Shown here: positions 1-6,955 of the stretch, in pieces
How the letters are laid out: each line of letters starts with the position of its first letter
Position numbering within the stretch: the first letter of the stretch is position 1
From: Bin87 sp963668585
GTDB taxonomy: Bacteria > Chloroflexota > Dehalococcoidia > Lucifugimonadales > UBA3495
Direction of reading: 5' to 3'
NCBI GenBank assembly: GCA_963668585.1
Contig: OY764869.1
Span: forward strand, 1,550,001-1,614,000
DNA length: 64,000 nucleotides
The notes under the pieces: model-generated
Database searches by the model: none
What the model was told of the DNA's origin: nothing
The model's input: the letters and a program-made list of their open reading frames with translations, nothing else
Made by a program: the position numbers and the translations under genes

Positions 1-8
1 CAGCCCGC

Positions 9-1187
9 CTACAACCCCGACTCGTACAGGAAGTCGCCGGTGGGGTAGTTGTTGAGCAGATGGCGGGCGATGACCAGGCGCTGAATTTCGTTGGTTCCCT
101 CGCCGATCATCATCAGCGGGGCGTCGCGGAAATGGCGCTCCACCGTCAGGTCCTGGGTGTAGCCGTAGCCGCCGTGGATGCGCATGGCATCGGTGGCGAC
201 CTGTAAACACATCTCGCTAGCGAACAGCTTGGCCATTCCTGCTTCCATGTCGGCGCGCTCGCCACGGTCCTTTTTCTCGGCGGCGTGGAGCACCATCAGG
301 TGGGCCGCCTGTATCTGGGTCGCCATGTTGGCCAGCATTATCTGCACACTCTGGTGTTCTCCGATGGGCTTGCCGAAGGTTTCGCGCTGCTTGGCGTACC
401 GGGTCGATTCTTCCAGCGCGGCCCGCGCCACACCGAGGCAGCGGGCGGCAACATTGATGCGGCCCAACTCCAGCCCGCTCATTATCTGGTAGAAACCCTT
501 GCCCTCCTCGCCGCTGACCAGGTTCCCGCCGGATACGCGGTAGTCCTCGAAGGACAGCTCGCAGGTATCCACGCCCTTGTAGCCCAGCTTCGATATGTCC
601 CGAACCACGTTGAAGCCTGGCCCTTTCTCGGCGATGAAGATGCTGATGCCGCGCCGGGGCGGGTCGGCGTTCAGATCGGTCTTGGCGACCAGGGCGAAGG
701 TGTTGCCGTGGCGGCCGTTGGTAATCAGGCTCTTGGCCCCGTTCACCACGTATTCGTCGCCTTCGCGGACGGCGCGAGTCTCGATGGCCTGGACGTCGCT
801 GCCCGCGTTCGGCTCGGTGATGCAGATGCCGCCCCGCTTCTCGCCGGTCGCCATCAGGGGCAGGAATTGCTCCTTCTGCTCCGGTGTTCCATGGGTCGTG
901 ACCATGTAGGCCATGATGAGGTGGGAGTTCAGTATCCCGCTCAGGCTCATCCATCCCCGGCAGATTTCCTCGATGACCAGGGCGTAGGACGTGACATCCA
1001 ACTCAAGCCCGCCGTACTCTTCGGGGATCACCGCGCCGAACAGGCCCAGTTCCTTCATCCGCTCCACCAAATCGAAGGGGTACTCGTCGGCGTGTTCCAT
1101 TTGCTGGGCGACAGGTTGGACTTCCCTGCGGACAAACTCTCTGATTGTGGCAACCATGCCGCGCTGCGCTTCAGTCAATTGAGGCAA
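9..1187 (-). CDS. acyl-CoA dehydrogenase
   Basis: FAD-dependent acyl-CoA dehydrogenase, which introduces the alpha-beta double bond into an acyl-CoA and passes electrons to an electron-transfer flavoprotein. The protein shows the family signature CITEPNAGSD, the QRETFGKPIGEHQ segment and a C-terminal GGYGYTQDLTVERHFRD followed by EGTNEIQR. The Glu of EGTNEIQR, about residue 363, sits where the catalytic base lies in short/medium-chain enzymes. The frame is open further upstream, but I place the start at a TTG at 1187 because AGGAG lies five bases before it and the resulting 392 residues match the usual length. A longer start would overlap the divergent gene at 1389. The acyl chain preference cannot be read from sequence. 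Confidence 0.9.
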   Translation of the reverse strand: MPQLTEAQRGMVATIREFVRREVQPVAQQMEHADEYPFDLVERMKELGLFGAVIPEEYGGLELDVTSYALVIEEICRGWMSLSGILNSHLIMAYMVTTHGTPEQKEQFLPLMATGEKRGGICITEPNAGSDVQAIETRAVREGDEYVVNGAKSLITNGRHGNTFALVAKTDLNADPPRRGISIFIAEKGPGFNVVRDISKLGYKGVDTCELSFEDYRVSGGNLVSGEEGKGFYQIMSGLELGRINVAARCLGVARAALEESTRYAKQRETFGKPIGEHQSVQIMLANMATQIQAAHLMVLHAAEKKDRGERADMEAGMAKLFASEMCLQVATDAMRIHGGYGYTQDLTVERHFRDAPLMMIGEGTNEIQRLVIARHLLNNYPTGDFLYESGL

Positions 1188-1388
1188 AACCGCTCCTGAA
1201 ACCGGGCTGATATCGTGGCGGCATTTTATCACGCGCTGGGCGCAGCCAGGTTTGACACCCCAGGGGCGGCGCACTAAACTCGCCTGCAACCGCGTTGCCC
1301 GACAATCATCGGCTGGTGTTCTATCACGAAATGATGGCAGCCGCGTCCGCTTTCGACTCCCCAATGCTCGATATAGTGAGGTATCGCC

Positions 1389-1847
1389 ATGCCGGACAAG
1401 CCAGAATACATAGGCCTGCTCAACGACATTCGCCTGCAGGAGCACCGGGCTGGAGTTTACCTCAAGGCGTGGGCCGATAAGACCGGGCATCCGGGGCTGA
1501 AGGCCTGCCTCTCTGTGGTAGCCGAGCGCGAGACCAGCCACGGAGACATCTTCGACCGGCGAATTCGCGAGTTGGGCGGCGTCCCCGAGGACCAGGACGA
1601 CGCCTTGTTTGCCGAGCGGCTGCGCGTGGCCGGTTCAGACATGACCGACAGGGAAAAGATCGTCTGGATGCGCGAAGCACAATCTCGCGTAACCCTGCCC
1701 ACCGTGCGCCAGCGCTATGAGGCTGCCTCAGTTGATGAGTCTGTCGACCAGCTGACACGTTCTCTGATCAAGTGGTTCACCGAGGTGGAGGACGACTCCG
1801 GTACCTCCATGCGGGCGGTGTACGCGGAGATCGAGCAGGAGGACTAA
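1389..1847 (+). CDS. ferritin-like helical protein of unknown function
   Basis: A 152-residue, highly charged, helix-rich protein. Two helices carry acidic/histidine pairs, LQEHRAG near residue 17 and AERETSHGDIF near residue 46, in the manner of ferritin-like or rubrerythrin-like four-helix bundles. A full set of di-iron ligands is not clear by eye. There is no signal peptide or membrane segment. The start ATG has a weak GAGG upstream. It is divergent from the acyl-CoA dehydrogenase and directly followed, five bases downstream, by a broken luciferase-like gene. The fold assignment is an inference; no enzymatic role is claimed. Confidence 0.6.
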   Translation: MPDKPEYIGLLNDIRLQEHRAGVYLKAWADKTGHPGLKACLSVVAERETSHGDIFDRRIRELGGVPEDQDDALFAERLRVAGSDMTDREKIVWMREAQSRVTLPTVRQRYEAASVDESVDQLTRSLIKWFTEVEDDSGTSMRAVYAEIEQED

Positions 1848-1851
1848 CCGG

Positions 1852-1992
1852 ATGAAATTCGGAGCCTTCTTGGTGGGCCAGCGCCTCCTGCCGCACGAGT
1901 AATACGCCGACAAGGTCTACGAGGACATTCCGCGCGGCGCGGAATTGGCTGGGATAGACCTGATTCACAAGGCGGCAAATGGCTCGTCGTTA
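1852..1992 (+). pseudogene. 5' remnant of a luciferase-like monooxygenase
   Basis: The frame starting at ATG 1852 reads MKFGAFLVGQRLLPHE, a stop, then YADKVYEDIPRGAELAG. This is a typical opening of an LLM-class flavin oxidoreductase, interrupted by one TAA where a Gln codon would be expected. Recognisable coding ends near 1960, and the CRISPR-like repeats begin at 1993. The gene appears to have been killed by a nonsense mutation and truncated where the mobile island begins. No matching 3' half was recognised on the far side of the island. Confidence 0.6.
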
Positions 1993-2075
1993 GGGTTCCG
2001 GCGCACGTGCGGGGATAGACCGTCCCGTGAGAGCGGTGGCAGAACCCACGGGTTCCTCCGCGCGCGGATAGACCA
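1993..2075. CRISPR. degenerate two-repeat CRISPR relic, type I-E-like
   Basis: Two copies of GGGTTCC, a short GC palindrome and GGATAGACC lie at 1993-2022 and 2050-2075, separated by about 27 bases. The first has the dyad around CGCACGTGCG and the second a shortened dyad CCGCGCGCGG. The arrangement matches type I-E repeats, and translation on the minus strand gives SPHVRRNP, close to the well-known artefact peptide SPRVRGNP. The repeats differ by several bases plus an internal deletion, and no cas gene is in the window, so this is a decayed relic rather than a working array. Confidence 0.5.
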
Positions 2076-2079
2076 TATT

Positions 2080-2832
2080 TTACAGATACAGCGGTGCGGA
2101 CACGGCGGTCTCGCTGCGGGTGTGGCGGCCCACCATGCCGCCGCCCTGCTTCCGGCGGCCCTGGCCTCGATCCCTTGAGTGGGGCGCCGTTCTGGGCCAT
2201 GCGGTGGGCCATGCCCACGCGCCCGCTGTGGCCGCTGGAAAACTCCCAATCTGCCGACCCCGCAGCCCCGGCGATCATCTTGATCCACCGGGCGATCTGG
2301 GACTCCGACAGCCCGAACACCCTCGCCTCGCCGCCAACCCCCGCCGGCCGGATGGCGGCGAGGGCCGTCTTGGAGGTGGGGTGATGGCCACCACCGCGCC
2401 CTGGGCCTCGGCGTCGGTCTTCGACGAATAACGGTGATGCGGACCAAGCCGTCGCCCCAGCGATGCACGTCGCCCCCATCCTTTCAGAGAGGCGCGCACT
2501 CCCGGGTTCCGTCAGGGCGACTCCAGCTTCGCCCAATGGTGGGCCTTGGCGATGGCGAAGGCGGCCAGCCGCAACGTCGCGATAGAAGCGCCGGAGTTCG
2601 CCCGGGCGGCCAGGTAGCAGGTTACAGTGAGGGGCTCGGCCGGCAGAGCGGAAAGGTCCACCCGGTCGCACCAGCCGATGAAGATGCGCCACTGGGCATC
2701 GTAGGTGCGGCGGGTGTTGTCGGAGAGGACCGACTCCGGGATACGTCGAGGCCCCGGTCGGCGGCCCTGAGCTTGGAGAGGGCTTCGGGTTCGCGGGGAA
2801 TGATCTGCGGACTGGCTGCAGTGGTAATGGAC
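2080..2832 (-). pseudogene. tyrosine recombinase (integrase) pseudogene
   Basis: Reading the minus strand across frames recovers most of a phage-type integrase. It has a core-binding domain (NTRRTYDAQWRIFIGWCDRVD to FAIAKAHHWAKLESP), then SKTDAEAQGAVVAITP, VFGLSESQIARWIK, and the catalytic box HSGRVGMAHRM. It ends with AAMVGRHTRSETAVSAPLYL and a stop at 2080-2082. At least one frameshift (near 2745), an in-frame stop (near 2519) and further shifts (2400-2475, and between 2150 and 2190) make it non-functional. Its stop lies only five bases from the CRISPR-like repeats, and the IS element sits just upstream of its 5' end. Confidence 0.75.
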
Positions 2833-2903
2833 AGGTCGTCAGAGGCAGGGTTTCAGGAACGATCTGGGTGGGCAAAAGATGCGCGATAAACCTAATTGTC
2901 GCG

Positions 2904-3751
2904 TAGGGGGTGTCGTCAAAACAATGTGAGGGTGATAGATTGGAGTGAGTTGGGAGAGTTTGGAGGGTGGGGAGTATGCGAGCAGCGCACCGGCGCCACG
3001 ATATGACTGATGATGTTTGGGAGCGATTGAGGCCGCATCTGCCCGGGGGAGAGGGCAAGCAGGTCCGACCGGCCCATGACAACCGTCGGTTTATCGACGC
3101 CGTGTGCTGGATTTTGCGTACCGGAGCGCCCTGGCGGGATTTGCCGCCGGACTACGGAGACTGGAAGAACACTCACCGGCGGTTCTGCCGCTGGCGGGAT
3201 CGGGGAGTGTGGTCCGGACTGCTGGAGGCGGTGATGGATGATCCTGATTTCGAATGGCTGATGATCGACGCCAGCTATATCAAGGCCCATCCCCATAGCG
3301 CTGGGGCCCGGGGCGGCAACCAGGCCATGGGCCGCACCAAAGGGGGCTGAACAGCAAGCTGCACCTGGCGGTGGACTCCCACGGCATGCCGGTCAGGCTG
3401 GCCGTTACCGAGGGCACGGCAGCCGACTCCTCCCAGGCATTGCCTCTGATCCAGGGGATCGAGGCCCAGTGCCTGCTGGCGGACAGAGCCTACGACACCA
3501 ATGAAATCATAGCCACGGCCCGGGAATTGGGCATGGACCCAGTGATACCACCGAAGAGGAACCGGAGGGAGCAGCGGGACCATGACCCGGCGCTGTACCG
3601 GTTGAGACACCTGGTGGAGAACGGTTTTCTGGAGTTCAAGCAGTGGCGCGGCGTGGCGACCCGTTATGCCAAGAGAGCCGCGTCTTACCTGGCCATCTGC
3701 CAACTCCGGGCAGTGATGGTCTGGAGCAAACTCTTTTGACGACACCCCCTA
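2904..3751 (+). mobile_element. IS5-family insertion sequence, about 848 bp
   Basis: Perfect 18-bp terminal inverted repeats TAGGGGGTGTCGTCAAAA (2904-2921) and its complement (3734-3751) bound a transposase gene read in two frames. The outermost TA at each end could instead be a TA target duplication, leaving ends that start GGGGGTGTCGTC. The right repeat overlaps the transposase stop codon. Length and organisation fit the IS427 group of the IS5 family. Both ends and both reading frames look intact, so the element may have inserted recently into an older decayed island. Confidence 0.9.
2976..3739 (+). CDS. IS5-type transposase made by -1 frameshift
   Basis: The first frame (2976-3350) encodes the N-terminal DUF4096-like region (MTDDVWERLRPHL, RTGAPWRDLPPDYGDW, RRFCRWRDRGVW) and the first acidic residue of the DDE triad in MIDASYIKAHP. 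The second frame runs from 3347 to 3739 and carries KLHLAVDSHGMPV, LADRAYDTNEI with the second Asp, and HLVENGFLEFKQWRGVATRY with the catalytic Glu. The frames join by a -1 shift at the slippery run AAAGGGGGC (3339-3347), just before the first-frame stop. Both halves are free of other stops, so this looks like programmed frameshifting rather than decay. A start at 3003 is also possible. Confidence 0.85.
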
Positions 3752-3979
3752 GCGAACGGGTGTGCGTAAGACGGGTGCAAGGGGCTCATTTCGTCGTCGT
3801 TTACCCGACCACGGCGGGACGATAAAGAGCATCCGGCCGCCGCTTGGCCACGGTTCCCGCGCCATGAAGTCCAGGCGTTCATGTGACCCCACCCGGCGCG
3901 ACCACGCCAATCAGACCCTATGGCATGTCTCCAAAGCAAGAGGGAGTATGTATCGGCGTCAGGTCGGTCTCCGGTCCGA

Positions 3980-4609
3980 TCATGGGTGTGCATCCTCCAA
4001 TTCCAGGACCCGCTCCAGGTCCTCGTGCCGATTGACGTTGATGAAGCTCAACAGCCCGGGATCCAAACGCCTGATCTCATCTTCCGGCAGGTAGTGAACG
4101 TTCACGCGGTCAAAGAAACCCGAGATTTTCAGTTCACCCGTCTGCAGGCGTTCCTCGATGGCGGGCAGGCACCGCCGGGAATAAAGGGCGTGGGTGGGCT
4201 CTGGACGGCCTTCCACCACCGGCACGACGGCGTCCCAACCGGTGCGGGCCCCTGACATGTGGCGCAGCAGGGGCGCTGAGAGCAAGGGCATGTCGCACGC
4301 CACCACCAGAGCCCATTCGGCGCGAATCGCCAGCAGTCCGGTGTAGATGCCTCCGAGAGGCCCGGAACCCGGGGACACGTCGGGGACAATTCGATGTGGC
4401 GGGTCCAGCGGCAGTCCGGCTCCGTGCTCCAGGCTGGAGACCACGACCACCACGTCGGAAGCATCGACGGCATCGGCCGAGCGCCGGATGACCCGACGGA
4501 TCATTGGTTCGCCGCCGATTGGCTCAAGGGCCTTGTCCCGCCCGAACCGCCGGCTCCGGCCGCCGGCCAGGATGATAGCGGCGATGTCGGATGAGGCGCG
4601 GCTGTGCAT
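3980..4609 (-). CDS. mobA: molybdenum cofactor guanylyltransferase MobA
   Basis: Transfers GMP from GTP to molybdopterin-molybdate to form the guanine dinucleotide cofactor used by nitrate reductases of the DMSO-reductase family. The 209-residue protein has the nucleotide-binding loop LAGGRSRRFGRDKA (about residues 14-27), a PLGGIYTGL segment and VACDMPLL with the Mg-binding Asp. It faces the nitrate reductase gene at 4812 across a 202-base shared upstream region, which fits cofactor supply for that enzyme. The 3' end is 228 bases from the IS element; the bases between them (3752-3979) hold no gene I can recognise. Confidence 0.92.
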   Translation of the reverse strand: MHSRASSDIAAIILAGGRSRRFGRDKALEPIGGEPMIRRVIRRSADAVDASDVVVVVSSLEHGAGLPLDPPHRIVPDVSPGSGPLGGIYTGLLAIRAEWALVVACDMPLLSAPLLRHMSGARTGWDAVVPVVEGRPEPTHALYSRRCLPAIEERLQTGELKISGFFDRVNVHYLPEDEIRRLDPGLLSFINVNRHEDLERVLELEDAHP

Positions 4610-4667
4610 GGCGTTTCTCCCGCCTTTGACGGCGGCGACACCACCATAACATCGCGCCGGGTAGGAG

Positions 4668-4681
4668 TGCCAACGTTGGCA
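4668..4681. promoter_or_regulatory. candidate operator between mobA and the nitrate operon
   Basis: The perfect 14-base palindrome TGCCAACGTTGGCA lies in the intergenic region shared by the divergent mobA and nitrate reductase genes. A further half-site TGCCAACG recurs at 4726-4733, nearer the nitrate reductase start. The placement suggests a regulator of nitrate assimilation. Binding and the identity of the regulator are inference; no regulator gene is adjacent. Confidence 0.4.
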
Positions 4682-4811
4682 GGCCCGGGTTACAGCGGGG
4701 TAACGCCCGGTTCACTTTGTGTTAATGCCAACGACACCATTCCTTTACGCTGCCGAAAAGTTCGCGCAATAAAGAGCCTCTACCATCATTCTCAATATTC
4801 ACCAGAGGCCC

Positions 4812-6953
4812 ATGACTTTGACTGACGATCCCAGAGCGCCGTCGCCGCCGACGGCGACCCATTGTCCCTATTGCGCATTTCAGTGCGGCATGACGTTGTC
4901 GGTGGACGATGCTGGCGACGTGGAGATTGCCGGCAATCCGGCATTCCCTGTGAACCGGGGATCGCTGTGCGTGAAGGGGTGGACGGCGGCAGCCGCTCTG
5001 AATCATCCCGAGCGGCTCACCACGCCGCTGGTGCGGGACGCCGACGGCTTGCTGAGGCCGGCCTCGTGGGATGGGGCCCTGGACCGGGTGGTGGAAGCCA
5101 TCGGGCAGGCGCAGCATCGCCACGGCAATGACGCCGTGGGCGTTTTTGGCGGCGGCTCGCTGACCAACGAGAAGAGCTATCTGCTGGGCAAGTTCGCCCG
5201 GGTGGCGCTCCGGACGGCCAACATCGATTACAACGGACGCTTTTGCATGTCATCAGCGGCGGCGGCGAGCATAAGGTCGCTGGGAATCGACCGGGGCCTG
5301 CCCTTCCCGGTGGAGGACATTGCCGGCGCCCAGGTGGTTCTGCTCATGGGCGATAACCCGGCGGAAACCATGCCGCCCATGATGCAGTACTTTGACGAGC
5401 AGCGCGCCAACGGCGGCCGGTTGATTGTCGCAGACCCCAGGCTGACCCCCACGGCCCAGCGCGCGGACCTGCACCTGCGCCTGATGCCGGGAACCGACGC
5501 CGTCCTGGCCAACGGCCTGCTGCACATACTCATCCGCGACGGGATGGTTGACGCGGAATACGTGGCGGAACGCACCGAAGGATTCGACCGGGTACGGGCA
5601 GCAGTCGCGACCTACTGGCCGGAACGGGTGGAGCGGATCACCGGCGTGGCTGAGGCGGAACTGACCCGTGCGGCCCAACTGCTGGGAGCGGCAGGCACGG
5701 CGATGATTCTGACCGGGCGGGGCGCGGAACAGCAGGCCCAGGGCGTGAACAATGTTTCAGCCTGCATCAACCTGGCGCTGGCGCTGGGCCTGCCGGGAAG
5801 GCCCCACAGCGGCTACGGCTGCATCACCGGACAGGGCAACGGCCAGGGCGGACGCGAACACGGCCAAAAGGCAGACCAGCTTCCCGGATACCGCCGCATC
5901 GACGACCCCGCGGCGCGCCGGCACGTTGCCGCAGTTTGGGGAGTGGACGAGCCCTCGCTGCCCGGCCCGGGCAGGTCGGCTTACGAACTCCTGGACAGTC
6001 TGGGACAGGAGGGGGGCGTGCACGCGATGCTGGTGATGGGCTCCAACGTGGCGGTGTCCGCGCCGCACCTTGGCAATGTCGCCGAGCGGCTGGCCTCGCT
6101 GGACTTCCTGGTGGTGTCCGACTTCTTTATGTCCGAGACCGCCGTCCTGGCCGACGTGGTGCTGCCATCCGCCCAATGGGCCGAGGAAGAGGGCACCATG
6201 ACCAACCTGGAGGGCCGGGTGATCCGCCGGCGCAGGGCCTGCGAACCCCCATCCGGCGTCATGGACGATGTCGCCGTGATCTGCGAACTGGCCCGGCGGT
6301 TGGGCAGTGGACGCCACTTCGAATACGGCAGCGTCGAGGAGATCTTTGAGGAGTTGGGCAGAGCGTCAGCCGGCGGCCCCGCCGATTACTCCGGTATCAC
6401 CTACGCCGGGATCGACGCCAACGACGGTGTGTTCTGGCCCTGTCCCGATCAGGCGCACCCGGGCACGCCCCGGTTGTTCACCGACGGTTTTCCCACGGCT
6501 AGCGGCCGGGCGCGGATGTTTGCCGTGCGCCACCAGGAACCCGATGAAGCGCCGGACGAGGAATATCCTCTTTTCCTCACCACGGGCCGCAACCTCGCCC
6601 ACTACCAGTCCGGCAACCAGACGCGGCGCATCGCCGAGTTGGCGGAGATGAACCCCCAACCCATGGCTGAGGTGCATCCGTCCACCGCCGGACGTTACGG
6701 GCTGAGGGACGGTCAGGCCGTCCGGCTGATCACCCGGAGGGGACGGGCCGACTTCCATTTGAAGGTGACTCGCGGAATACGGGAGGACACTGTGTTTGTC
6801 CCATTCCACTGGGGCGGTCGGCAGGCAGCCAACCTGCTCACCAACCCGGCTCTGGATCCCACCAGCCGGATGCCCGAGTTCAAGGTCTGCGCCGTACGCA
6901 TCGATGGCGCGGAAGACACCGCCGATGACAACAGAACAACAACGGAGCGTTAG
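4812..6953 (+). CDS. nasA: assimilatory nitrate reductase catalytic subunit
   Basis: Molybdopterin enzyme that reduces nitrate to nitrite in the cytoplasm. The N-terminus holds a 4Fe-4S motif, Cys18, Cys21, Cys25 and Cys53 (CPYCAFQC and SLCVKG). Cys145 in NGRFCMSS is the expected molybdenum ligand. Motifs such as GDNPAETMPP, GRGAEQQAQG and GYGCITGQGNGQGGREHG are characteristic of the NasA/NarB/NapA group, and a C-terminal molybdopterin dinucleotide-binding domain begins near YPLFLTTGRNLAHYQSG. At 713 residues it lacks the extra C-terminal iron-sulfur domain of some NasA proteins. There is no Tat signal, which supports a cytoplasmic assimilatory role. It is the first gene of a tight operon; nirB starts two bases after its stop. 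Confidence 0.93.
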   Translation: MTLTDDPRAPSPPTATHCPYCAFQCGMTLSVDDAGDVEIAGNPAFPVNRGSLCVKGWTAAAALNHPERLTTPLVRDADGLLRPASWDGALDRVVEAIGQAQHRHGNDAVGVFGGGSLTNEKSYLLGKFARVALRTANIDYNGRFCMSSAAAASIRSLGIDRGLPFPVEDIAGAQVVLLMGDNPAETMPPMMQYFDEQRANGGRLIVADPRLTPTAQRADLHLRLMPGTDAVLANGLLHILIRDGMVDAEYVAERTEGFDRVRAAVATYWPERVERITGVAEAELTRAAQLLGAAGTAMILTGRGAEQQAQGVNNVSACINLALALGLPGRPHSGYGCITGQGNGQGGREHGQKADQLPGYRRIDDPAARRHVAAVWGVDEPSLPGPGRSAYELLDSLGQEGGVHAMLVMGSNVAVSAPHLGNVAERLASLDFLVVSDFFMSETAVLADVVLPSAQWAEEEGTMTNLEGRVIRRRRACEPPSGVMDDVAVICELARRLGSGRHFEYGSVEEIFEELGRASAGGPADYSGITYAGIDANDGVFWPCPDQAHPGTPRLFTDGFPTASGRARMFAVRHQEPDEAPDEEYPLFLTTGRNLAHYQSGNQTRRIAELAEMNPQPMAEVHPSTAGRYGLRDGQAVRLITRRGRADFHLKVTRGIREDTVFVPFHWGGRQAANLLTNPALDPTSRMPEFKVCAVRIDGAEDTADDNRTTTER

Positions 6954-6955
6954 CC

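Noticed and set aside
1188..1541. N-terminal extension of the acyl-CoA dehydrogenase
   Set aside because: The extra 118 codons resemble no domain, overlap the divergent ferritin-like gene, and a TTG with a good ribosome site explains the normal length.
1951..1960. Possible third CRISPR repeat end GGGATAGACC, 61 bases before the first repeat
   Set aside because: The spacing fits, but only ten bases match, the preceding dyad is absent, and the bases read in frame as part of the luciferase-like remnant (AGIDL).
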